Positions 51,787-59,071 of a stretch of DNA of 64,000 nt are shown piece after piece. The notes below the pieces were generated by a model. The model was not told the DNA's origin. It saw only the letters and a list, made by a program, of their open reading frames with translations, and did no database searches. The DNA is from DAIQNV01 sp038748775. Lineage in GTDB: Bacteria > Planctomycetota > Phycisphaerae > Phycisphaerales > UBA1924. Each line of letters opens with the position of its first letter. Position 1 is the stretch's first letter. Location: contig JBCDIT010000004.1 of assembly GCA_038748775.1 (NCBI GenBank), forward strand, positions 1 through 64,000. The letters run 5' to 3'. Both the position numbers and the translations under genes were made by a program.

Positions 51787-53535
51787 TTCCTGGTGTGACC
51801 CGGTCGCGTCGCCCTCAGGTTCGCGCTGGAGCGCGGTCTTCGGCAGCGTGACGGTCATGGTGGTGCCCTCTTGCCAGACGCTCTCGAGCGCGATCGATCC
51901 GCCCAGAACGCGGACCGCGTGCTTCACGATCGCGAGGCCCAGCCCGGTGCCGCGGCGTGGGCCTTGCCGGACCCTCGATTCGTCGACTTGGTAGAAGCGT
52001 TCGAAGATCCTCTGCTGGTGCTTGAGGGGGATGCCGGTGCCCTTGTCGCGGACGCGTAGAACGACCCCGTCGAGGGCGGGGCCTCGCGGTCCGGAGGATT
52101 CGGGATCGGCGGCCGCTGGGTCGATAGCGTCCGGGCTGTCTGGGGCGGTCTCCGCTTCGCTTTCGGGTCCGGATTCGGCATCGGACTTGGACTCGGTCTC
52201 GGTCTCGGACTGAGGATCGGACCGGAGATCGTCAGCATTGAACACTGTGCCCGCGCCGTTGCTTTCGGGACTGGATGCCAGGGCGGGGTTGAGCCTTCGC
52301 GCCTCGACAACGATGGGCGTGCCCTCGAAGGCGAACTTTGAGGCGTTGTCGATCAGATTGCGGAGCACGAGTTGCAGGAGCTTTGGGTCGGTTCGCAGCG
52401 TGACCAAGCCCGGTTCGAAGTCGAAGATCAGTTCGAGGTTTCTTTCGGCGCAGATCGATGAGAACATCGCTCGGAACGACTCGGCGAGTTCGGCCAACTC
52501 GATGCGAGCGGGGCGCGGCGCTTGCTCTGGGTTTTCGAGGTGCGAGAGGTCGAGCAGGTCGGAGACCATTTCTTCAAGCCGGACGATGTTGGTATCGATC
52601 ATGCGGACGAGTCGCTCGCGCATGCCGGCGTCCTCGGCGGCGGGGCCCCGGAAGGTCTCGACGGCGGCCCTGATCGAGGCGATCGGCGTTCGGAGCTCGT
52701 GGCTCGCGTTCGCGACAAAGTCGGTCTTGAGTTGGTCGGCGCGCGCGAGTTCGGTGACATCGCGGAGCGTGAGCACGACACCGGCCCTTTGGGCGGCCCG
52801 CGCTGGTAGGTGGGCGATGTCCATTCTCACCGGGACCGACGAGACCTCGAACGTGCGGGGTTGCCCGTCGACCGGGATGCGGACTTGGCTCCGCCCGGCG
52901 GCTCCGTTCTGAGCCTGGGCGTGCAGGTCGAGCACGACCGACTGGGTGAAGAGCTCTTCGAGTTCGAGACCGGCGAGGCGCCCGGCGCGTCGGCGGAACA
53001 TCCGATCGCCCTCGCGGTTGATGAGACGGATCAGCCCTCGCTCGTCGGTGGCGAATACGGGCGCGTCGATCCCGTCGATGATCGCGCGCAGCGCCGCCCT
53101 CGCCTCGATGTACCACGTGAGCTGTCCGTCGACCACCTCTTGGCGCGCGGTTGCCTTTCTCGCGAGCCAGGCGAGGTCATGGGGGACCTGCGGTTCCGAG
53201 GCCCCCGGCGGGGGTTGGTCGATCGGTGCCTCGACCGGGCCGCGGCGGGTCGGCGCGTTGTGCCTCGGGTCGGCGACGTCGCCGATCGTGAGGATCTGAT
53301 CGGCAAGCAACTCGGTATCCAACTCGCGCAGTCGTTGATTGCGTTTCGAGACAAGGTAGGTCGCGAGTCCGGCGGTCAAGACAATCGTTGGGCCGGAGAT
53401 GGCGCCGGGCAGGAACTTGGCGACGGCGAGGCTCGCTGCAACCGCGAGCGCCCAGACGACCGCGGTCAGGCCGACCTCGCGCCTTGAGCGTGAATGCCGC
53501 GCGAGCGGAGCCGGTTGGGACTGAGTGGGCGACAT
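51781..53535 (-). CDS. PhoR-like sensor histidine kinase
   Basis: 584 residues. Two N-terminal membrane helices (23-62) with almost no periplasmic loop, a PAS domain (about 150-260, AIIDGIDAPVFATDERGLIRLIN), HisKA with His279 in ANASHELRTP, and HATPase: N box NLIDNASK (393-400), G1 DKGTGIP (497-503), G2 GTGLGLA (529-535). An acidic low-complexity stretch of about 74 residues (415-488, rich in Ser/Glu/Asp/Pro) is inserted between the N and G1 boxes, unusual for this domain. The response regulator gene is 33 bases upstream on the same strand. PhoR is a likeness, not proof of phosphate sensing. Confidence 0.88.
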   Translation of the reverse strand: MSPTQSQPAPLARHSRSRREVGLTAVVWALAVAASLAVAKFLPGAISGPTIVLTAGLATYLVSKRNQRLRELDTELLADQILTIGDVADPRHNAPTRRGPVEAPIDQPPPGASEPQVPHDLAWLARKATARQEVVDGQLTWYIEARAALRAIIDGIDAPVFATDERGLIRLINREGDRMFRRRAGRLAGLELEELFTQSVVLDLHAQAQNGAAGRSQVRIPVDGQPRTFEVSSVPVRMDIAHLPARAAQRAGVVLTLRDVTELARADQLKTDFVANASHELRTPIASIRAAVETFRGPAAEDAGMRERLVRMIDTNIVRLEEMVSDLLDLSHLENPEQAPRPARIELAELAESFRAMFSSICAERNLELIFDFEPGLVTLRTDPKLLQLVLRNLIDNASKFAFEGTPIVVEARRLNPALASSPESNGAGTVFNADDLRSDPQSETETESKSDAESGPESEAETAPDSPDAIDPAAADPESSGPRGPALDGVVLRVRDKGTGIPLKHQQRIFERFYQVDESRVRQGPRRGTGLGLAIVKHAVRVLGGSIALESVWQEGTTMTVTLPKTALQREPEGDATGSHQES

Positions 53536-53568
53536 GCGGCCCCGTTCCGGAGCGAAGGACCGAGGTTG

Positions 53569-54357
53569 CTAGCTGGTGTGCACCGGGTCTTGGTCCGGCG
53601 AGAGGTCCGGGTCGGGGACCTTCGCCGCGCCGTTGCTCGACGGACTCCCGGTCGACTCCGGCTCAGAAATCCGGTACCCGACGCCTCGAACGGTTCGGAT
53701 GAACGAGGCGTAGGGGCCGAGCTTCTTGCGGATCGACGTCACGTGGACATCGATCGTGCGCTCGGTGACGGTGACGCCCTTGCCCATCGCCCGGTTGATG
53801 AGCACCGGCCTCGACAGGACATGACCGCCGGCGCCGACGAGGGCGGAGAGCAGCCGGAACTCGGTCACGGTGAGCTGGAGCACACGACCGTCAACGCTCG
53901 CTTCGTGAGAGCGCGTATCGATGACGATCGGGCCGCACGTGAGCGTCGCGGGCGCGCCGTCGCCCTCGCGTTCGCCGGCGCGGCGGAGCAACGCTTCGAC
54001 GCGTGCTTCGAGCACTTTCATGCTGAACGGTTTGGTGACGAAGTCGTCTGCGCCGGCACCGAGTCCCCTGACTTCATCAGACTCGTCGGCGCGGGCCGTG
54101 AGCATGAGGATCGGGATGTGCCGAGTCGTTGAGTCGACTCGCAGGCGTTCGGCGACTTCAAGCCCAGAGAGCTCTGGCATCATCACGTCGAGAACGATGA
54201 TGTGCGGCTTGAACTCCTGCGCCGCGGCGATCCCGGCGCGCCCGTCGTGGGCAACGGTGGTCTCGTACCCGGCGGCGCCGAGGTTGTACGCGAGGAGTTC
54301 TGCAAGATCGATCTCATCGTCAACGATGAGGACACGTCGGTTCACGGCGGGCTCCAC
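53569..54357 (-). CDS. PhoB-like OmpR-family response regulator
   Basis: 262 residues from a GTG (a second GTG at 54345 would give a shorter start). Receiver with acidic pair Asp13/Asp14, phospho-Asp57 in IIVLDVMMPELSGLEVAE, and the Lys of TKPFS. A winged-helix DNA-binding domain ends in RTVRGVGYRI. A Ser/Pro/Asp-rich tail of about 30 residues is extra. Partner of the kinase downstream. Reads away from a phosphate-selective-type porin, which is a natural candidate target. Confidence 0.9.
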   Translation of the reverse strand: MEPAVNRRVLIVDDEIDLAELLAYNLGAAGYETTVAHDGRAGIAAAQEFKPHIIVLDVMMPELSGLEVAERLRVDSTTRHIPILMLTARADESDEVRGLGAGADDFVTKPFSMKVLEARVEALLRRAGEREGDGAPATLTCGPIVIDTRSHEASVDGRVLQLTVTEFRLLSALVGAGGHVLSRPVLINRAMGKGVTVTERTIDVHVTSIRKKLGPYASFIRTVRGVGYRISEPESTGSPSSNGAAKVPDPDLSPDQDPVHTS

Positions 54358-54558
54358 CGGGTTTGTCGCTGAGGATCGGACTTTGACCGGGCGTCCGGGA
54401 TTTTTCTGCCGGGTTCTCCGATAAGGCTAGCAAGATCCGTCAGTCGGACCAACCCGCGATGTGAGGCTGCATAGCCGATCGTTTCATCTATGAGCCCGCC
54501 TGGTTTGCCCCAGAGACTCAACCAAATTGGGCGTCACGACCGAAAACACGTTGTGTGT

Positions 54559-54587
54559 TTGCACTTGCTAGCCAAAGGCGATATGGC
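54559..54587 (+). promoter_or_regulatory. putative promoter
   Basis: TTGCAC (54559-54564), a 17-base spacer and TATGGC (54582-54587), directed toward the porin. The -10 is only a partial match, so this is tentative. The inverted repeat at 54566-54596 covers the spacer and -10. Confidence 0.35.
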
Positions 54588-54596
54588 GGGCTAGCA
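54566..54596. promoter_or_regulatory. inverted repeat, possible operator or attenuator
   Basis: TGCTAGCC (54566-54573) and GGCTAGCA (54589-54596) are perfect 8-bp arms separated by 15 bases, followed by TTTT. Placed over a promoter-like pair, it could be a dimeric regulator site; if transcribed it could fold as a weak terminator. Confidence 0.45.
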
Positions 54597-54763
54597 TTTT
54601 GTGTTCTCGGGCCGGCCTTTTGTTTGAAGTCGGTTCGGTTCCAAAGGGATCATTGGGGTCTGGACGTGTTCCCGGCCGAAATAGATGAAGCCGCTGCGAA
54701 GCCCTTTCAGGGGCGCGTCAAGCGAATTTATGGGAGCTTCGCGGAGCGGGGCCCCAATTGAGC

Positions 54764-54780
54764 CCACGAACGGTTCGTGG
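54764..54780. promoter_or_regulatory. 17-bp palindrome upstream of porin
   Basis: CCACGAAC-G-GTTCGTGG, perfect 8-bp arms around one base. The size and symmetry fit an operator for a dimeric repressor or activator. It lies 129 bases before the porin start. Confidence 0.5.
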
Positions 54781-54909
54781 TTCTCGGACATTCGGTAGAG
54801 TGCACACTTGGACCGGGGCATGGGTTCTCGGTCGTCACACCAAGAGGCGCAGGGGGTTCCTGGAAGGGCCAATGGCGCGTCTCCCGAGGGGTGTACCAAG
54901 GAGTCAGAA

Positions 54910-56256
54910 ATGAGTCGCAACCTGACCACGATTACGATCGCTGGGATGGCGCTTGGCCTCGGTGGCGTGGCCATGGGCCAGAGCTCCCTTGACATCGAGC
55001 GCGCTTACGCCGCTGAGCTTTCGGCCGACGCCGAGTCGCGCACCAGCCTGCTGCAGTCCTCGGACTCGGCGAGCGGGTTCAGCCTGACCAGCGCCGACGG
55101 CGCCAGCACGCTGAACATCGGCGGCCTGTTCCAGATGCGGTACATCGCCGACCTGCGTGACGATTCGACCGGGGCTGGCAACGCCGGCGCCGCGAACGAC
55201 TTCACCCACGGCTACGAGCTCACCCGTACCCGCATCGACCTGACCGGCACCATCGCCACCCCGCAGCTCAGCTACCGCTTCAGCGCGGACGCTGGCGCTG
55301 CGAAGGACGCGGCCGGCGCCGGCGCCGGTGACTTCAACGCCACCTACCTCTATGGTCAATACGACTTCGAGGGCTCGTGGGATGGCCTCTTCGTTCGCTT
55401 CGGTCAGTTCAAGCTTCCGCTCTACGCCGAAGAGCTGATCGCCCCCGAGTACAGCCTCGCGGTCGACCGTTCGCTCACCAACGAGCAGTTCAACCAGGAC
55501 TACTCGCAGGGCTTCATGTTCGGCTACGAGACCGACTCGTGGGCCGCGTACGTCGCGATCTCGGACGGCATCAACACCGACAACACCGCCTTCAACGGCG
55601 CCGAGTCGGACGTCGCTGTCACCGGTCGCTTCGAGTACAAGGTCTCGGGTGACTGGGCCCAGTTCAAGGACCTGACCAGCTTCCGTGGCTCGGAGCAGGG
55701 CCTCAAGATCGGTGCCGCGGTTCACTACGAGAGCTACGGCGACACCGGCGGCGCGTTCCCGGGCTACCCGGCGACCCTCGGTGCCGTTGCCCCGACCCCG
55801 GGCAACCCGTCGGGCTACCGCCTCGATTACACCGCTGACGTTCAGTGGGAAGGCAACGGCTGGAACCTCTTCGGTGCGTTCTACGGTCGCACCTCCGAGG
55901 TCAACCCGGGCTCGGGCGCCAGCGATGTCGACGCCAACGACTTTGGCTTCATGGTCCAGGGTGGTTACTTCTTCACCGAGCAGTGGGAAGGCTTTGCTCG
56001 TTACGACGTCGCCATCCTTGACGACGCCAACCTGCCGGCCATGCCGGCGAGCGATGAGGACACGTTCAACTTCCTCACCGTTGGTGCGAACTACTACCTC
56101 GTGCCGGAAAGCCACGCCGCCAAGGTCACCGTCGACGTGCTCTTCAGCTTCAACGAGACCGGCAACATCGCTCCGGCGACCACCGTCACCGGGCTCCAGG
56201 GCCAGAACGAAGACTTCGAAGCTGTCCTCCGTGGCCAGCTCCAGATCCTCTTCTAA
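54910..56256 (+). CDS. phosphate-selective-type (OprP/O-like) porin
   Basis: 448 residues from ATG 54910 with an AAGGAG site 6 bases upstream. A signal peptide (about 1-23, ending AMGQ) and a short helical/linker stretch are followed by a beta-barrel: LNIGGLFQMRYIAD, ELTRTRIDLTGTI, FVRFGQFKLPLYAEELIAPE, FMFGYETDSWAAYVAISDG. The last strand ends in Phe (QLQILF), the usual outer-membrane assembly signal. The layout fits the porin O/P group. Very strong C/G-ending codon bias suggests high expression. It is transcribed away from PhoB/PhoR-like genes and ends in a strong terminator. Substrate not proven. Confidence 0.83.
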   Translation: MSRNLTTITIAGMALGLGGVAMGQSSLDIERAYAAELSADAESRTSLLQSSDSASGFSLTSADGASTLNIGGLFQMRYIADLRDDSTGAGNAGAANDFTHGYELTRTRIDLTGTIATPQLSYRFSADAGAAKDAAGAGAGDFNATYLYGQYDFEGSWDGLFVRFGQFKLPLYAEELIAPEYSLAVDRSLTNEQFNQDYSQGFMFGYETDSWAAYVAISDGINTDNTAFNGAESDVAVTGRFEYKVSGDWAQFKDLTSFRGSEQGLKIGAAVHYESYGDTGGAFPGYPATLGAVAPTPGNPSGYRLDYTADVQWEGNGWNLFGAFYGRTSEVNPGSGASDVDANDFGFMVQGGYFFTEQWEGFARYDVAILDDANLPAMPASDEDTFNFLTVGANYYLVPESHAAKVTVDVLFSFNETGNIAPATTVTGLQGQNEDFEAVLRGQLQILF

Positions 56257-56285
56257 ATCTCGCCTGCACCCAAACAGTGCACTCG

Positions 56286-56320
56286 GCCGGCCGACGGAGA
56301 CGTCGGCCGGCTTTCTTTTT
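56286..56320 (+). terminator. strong rho-independent terminator
   Basis: Eleven-base arms GCCGGCCGACG (56286-56296) and CGTCGGCCGGC (56301-56311), loop GAGA, then TTTCTTTTT. It closes the porin transcript 29 bases after its stop. Confidence 0.93.
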
Positions 56321-56336
56321 GTCGTCGAAGACCGGG

Positions 56337-56981
56337 CTACTGCACGTCGCCGTCACGCGCTCGCGCTGCATACTCGCGAAGCGCGTTGTCGAGGGCAGGC
56401 CGCGTTTCGAGCCAGAGATCGATGATCTCTCTGCATCGACTCGGGTTGATCAACGCGAAGTGTCCGAGTCCTTGCAGCGCGTGATAGTGCGCCGTCGGGT
56501 GATCGACGGTGAGGCAGCCTTGCATCTCGGAGAGACAAACGTCGAGGTCCTCCGCTTCGTACGGACCTGTCTTGTGAGGCCAGATCGGCGTGATGTCCCA
56601 GAACATATACAGGGCACCGTGGATCTCACCCAGATCGTTTCTCGAGAGTCGCCTCGGGAGGAACTCGCGAACGAGTGTTCCGACAGCGCGGATTGCGCGA
56701 TGCATGTGCTTTCGAGGGACCGCCCGCTTGGTGTAGGGCGCCCCGAAGTCGCTTGCGCCCGAATACAGACTCCAGAGGCCTTGCCCGATCTGAAACGACG
56801 AGTACGGACGCAGAACTTGATTCGCAGAGTCGTGCAACCGGATGAAGTGTTCTGTGAGGTCAAGCGGACGCTCAAGCCATGCGGGTTCTTCTGCGTCCGG
56901 GTCAAAGGCCCAGTCACCCTCGGTCCGGTCGAAGTAGAAGCGGATCCAGTCGTCGAATGAAATCGTTCGCTCCGGGTTCAA
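56337..56981 (-). CDS. conserved-looking cytoplasmic protein, unknown function
   Basis: 214 residues from a TTG at 56981 that overlaps the dus stop (TTGA). No signal or membrane segment; acidic-aromatic composition (DDWIRFYFDRTEGDWAF, GLWSLYSGASDFGAPY, HGALYMFWDITPIWPHK). It may be coupled to the tRNA dihydrouridine synthase, but I do not recognise the family and will not assign a role. Confidence 0.6.
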   Translation of the reverse strand: MNPERTISFDDWIRFYFDRTEGDWAFDPDAEEPAWLERPLDLTEHFIRLHDSANQVLRPYSSFQIGQGLWSLYSGASDFGAPYTKRAVPRKHMHRAIRAVGTLVREFLPRRLSRNDLGEIHGALYMFWDITPIWPHKTGPYEAEDLDVCLSEMQGCLTVDHPTAHYHALQGLGHFALINPSRCREIIDLWLETRPALDNALREYAARARDGDVQ

Positions 56982-58369
56982 ACGCCGGCTTTCGCAGGCT
57001 GGAGCGCGTAGTGCTCATCAAGCACCGCCCGCCACTCTTCGGTCGTTTTGACTCGAACGAACGCGGCCTTCACCGCTGCCGTGTCGTGGTGGTGTTTGCT
57101 GAACTGAATCGCGAACTTTCGCATCGTCTTGCCGGTGTGAAGCTCGGGATGTCGCATCGAGGCGTTGGCCGCGAGCGCGAGATCAAAGTGTGCGAGGAGC
57201 ACCGACCGTTGCTCCCCGAGGGTCGGTCGATGAGGTTCGCGCCCCTCGAGAAGATCGCGGCACTGGCGGAACACCCATGGGTTCCCGATGCATCCGCGCG
57301 CCACAGAGGCGCCCTGCACGCCTGTATACGCGATCATGCGGAACACGTCCGAGGCGTTCCAGACGTCGCCCGAGCCGAAGATCACACGCTCGCTGTTCCG
57401 TCCGGGATGGTCACGATGCACTATCTCGCGGAGCAGGTCCCATCGGCTCGGGCCGACGTACTTCTGCTCAACCGTGCGCCCGTGCACCGTGACCCAGGCG
57501 CACCCCATGTCGTACGCCGCGTCGAACACGCGGAAAAAGTTGTCGCGCTGCTCCTCGGTGTCGTCGAAGCTTCGGCGCATCTTCACCGTCACCGGGATCT
57601 CATCGGGCACGGCGTTCCGCACCGCTTCGAGGATCGCGATTGCACCGTCAGGGTCGGCCAGCCAGTGGCCGCCCCTGGCTTTCTTGGCGATCTTCTTGAC
57701 CGGGCAGGCGAGGTTGACGTCAATCCCGGCGAAGGACGCGCCGGGCCGGGCCGGGGATTGACCTTCGGCCGTCGGCGCAAGTTCCTCGAGGTGGTCGGTG
57801 ATGTCGACGCGGCCGATCTGTTCGCCGGATGCGGTGCGGAGGTGCTGGGAGGCGACGTCACGTGCGAACGCGACATCGCGGCCGGCGTACGCCATCGCTC
57901 GATATCCCTTGTCACCCCGTTCGCCTTGCTCGACCGCCTTGAGCGCCGCGGCGGCCATCTCACGAGGATCCGAGCCCATGATCTGGCAGGCGAGCGGGGT
58001 GTCCTCGTCACCCCCGGGTACGTTCTGATGCAGGTCGCCCAGGTCGGCCTTGGCGAAACCGCGTCCGCCGGCCAGCATCGTTCGATCGAGAAGGGCTTCG
58101 GTGACACAGAATGGGCAGCCGTGCCGGCGGGCGATGATCCGCATCGGCGCGTCGGAGTATCCCGCCAGCCCCGCTTGGAAAAAGGGCCCGTCGAACCCGG
58201 GCACGAACGCCCGCACGCGTGGGTCGATGCCTCCGTCGCCGTGAGACTTGACGAGCGACTCTGCGACCCGGCGCGGATCGATATCCTGACCCGGTGGCGT
58301 GCCGTCTACAGACGGTGCGATCCCCGGGCTGGGCGCCGTCGCGTTGTTGTTGGCGGTCTCGCAGCCCAC
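56978..58369 (-). CDS. dus: tRNA-dihydrouridine synthase family protein
   Basis: 463 residues. FMN TIM-barrel enzyme that reduces uridine in tRNA D-loops. Signatures: QAGLAGYSDAPMRIIARRHGC, VNLACPVKKI with catalytic Cys222, VTVHGRT, IFGSGDVWNASD and ARGCIGNPW. Longer than usual: about 55 extra N-terminal residues, some probably untranslated, and an insertion of roughly 50 residues (about 150-205, with VAFARDVASQHLRTASGEQ) in the first half of the barrel. Family clear; which D positions are modified is unknown. Confidence 0.85.
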   Translation of the reverse strand: MGCETANNNATAPSPGIAPSVDGTPPGQDIDPRRVAESLVKSHGDGGIDPRVRAFVPGFDGPFFQAGLAGYSDAPMRIIARRHGCPFCVTEALLDRTMLAGGRGFAKADLGDLHQNVPGGDEDTPLACQIMGSDPREMAAAALKAVEQGERGDKGYRAMAYAGRDVAFARDVASQHLRTASGEQIGRVDITDHLEELAPTAEGQSPARPGASFAGIDVNLACPVKKIAKKARGGHWLADPDGAIAILEAVRNAVPDEIPVTVKMRRSFDDTEEQRDNFFRVFDAAYDMGCAWVTVHGRTVEQKYVGPSRWDLLREIVHRDHPGRNSERVIFGSGDVWNASDVFRMIAYTGVQGASVARGCIGNPWVFRQCRDLLEGREPHRPTLGEQRSVLLAHFDLALAANASMRHPELHTGKTMRKFAIQFSKHHHDTAAVKAAFVRVKTTEEWRAVLDEHYALQPAKAGV

Positions 58370-58392
58370 GATGAAGGATAGACGGGGGTTCG

Positions 58393-58821
58393 ATGTTGAC
58401 CGGGATTCGGAACAGCGAACGTGTTCTCGGGCTTTGTGCCCTGGCCGGCGTCGCCCTCAGCGCTTGCTCGGGCCTTGAACTTGAGCAAGACCCACCGGCC
58501 TTCTCGCCGGCGCTCACGCAGGCACGCGTCCTCGACATCCAGGCGTCGCGCCGCGGGACGACGCTCTACATGACCAACACCACGGCTCGCCCATATGGGG
58601 CCGGGAGGCTCTGGATCAACCAGAGATTCAGCGCCGAGACCAAAGAATTCGAGATCGGCCAGACATTCGAATTGGATCTTCGCGCGTTCGTCGACGAAGA
58701 GGGCCGGCGTTTCCGCGCTGGCGGCTTTTTCGCGACGCGCGAACCCGACGACGTTGTGATCGCGCAGCTCGAGACCGGCGGTGAACTGCTCGGGATCGTG
58801 GTCGTCGAGAACCGTGATTAG
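58393..58821 (+). CDS. lipoprotein of unknown function
   Basis: 142 residues; signal with lipobox LSAC near residue 25. The mature part is beta-rich (LYMTNTTARPYGAGRLWINQRFS, FELDLRAFVDEEGRRFRAGGFFA, VVIAQLETGG), plausibly an Ig-like fold. Divergent from dus, with only 23 bases between starts, so their promoters must overlap. A repeat copy lies 35 bases after the stop. Confidence 0.68.
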   Translation: MLTGIRNSERVLGLCALAGVALSACSGLELEQDPPAFSPALTQARVLDIQASRRGTTLYMTNTTARPYGAGRLWINQRFSAETKEFEIGQTFELDLRAFVDEEGRRFRAGGFFATREPDDVVIAQLETGGELLGIVVVENRD

Positions 58822-58855
58822 CGCAGGTTTGATCGCTCCGTGGCAGCCCCCGGCC

Positions 58856-58899
58856 GCACACTCGCTTGGGGAACCCACGCCGGAGTCAATCCGGCGGGC
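58856..58899 (+). repeat. dispersed palindromic repeat, copy B
   Basis: GCACACTCGCT, an 11-base spacer and CGCCGGAGTCAATCCGGCG followed by GGC. It is the same unit and orientation as 35236-35282, differing by one base in the hairpin loop and in the spacer. It sits between the lipoprotein and acs stops. Confidence 0.7.
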
Positions 58900-59071
58900 T
58901 TCCGGTCGAGAAAGCGGAATTCGTGGAGCTACACGTTCTGCGAAGACGCTCTCGCTCCGGCGGCGGGCGATCAGCAGGCCCGAGGCGAGCGGCCGGAGCT
59001 CGGCGCTCGTGGACACGTTGGCCACGCCGTTTCGCACTTCCCGGTTGTCTGTGATGCGAATCCGCTGACGC

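Larger units (their letters stand above)
54358..54909. promoter_or_regulatory. divergent control region between response regulator and porin
   Basis: 552 bases without a gene. It contains a promoter-like pair (54559-54587) overlapped by an inverted repeat (54566-54596) and a 17-bp palindrome (54764-54780) about 130 bases before the porin ATG. Several AT-rich patches occur, lower in GC than the surrounding genes. No clear Pho-box direct repeats of the E. coli type were found. Confidence 0.5.
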
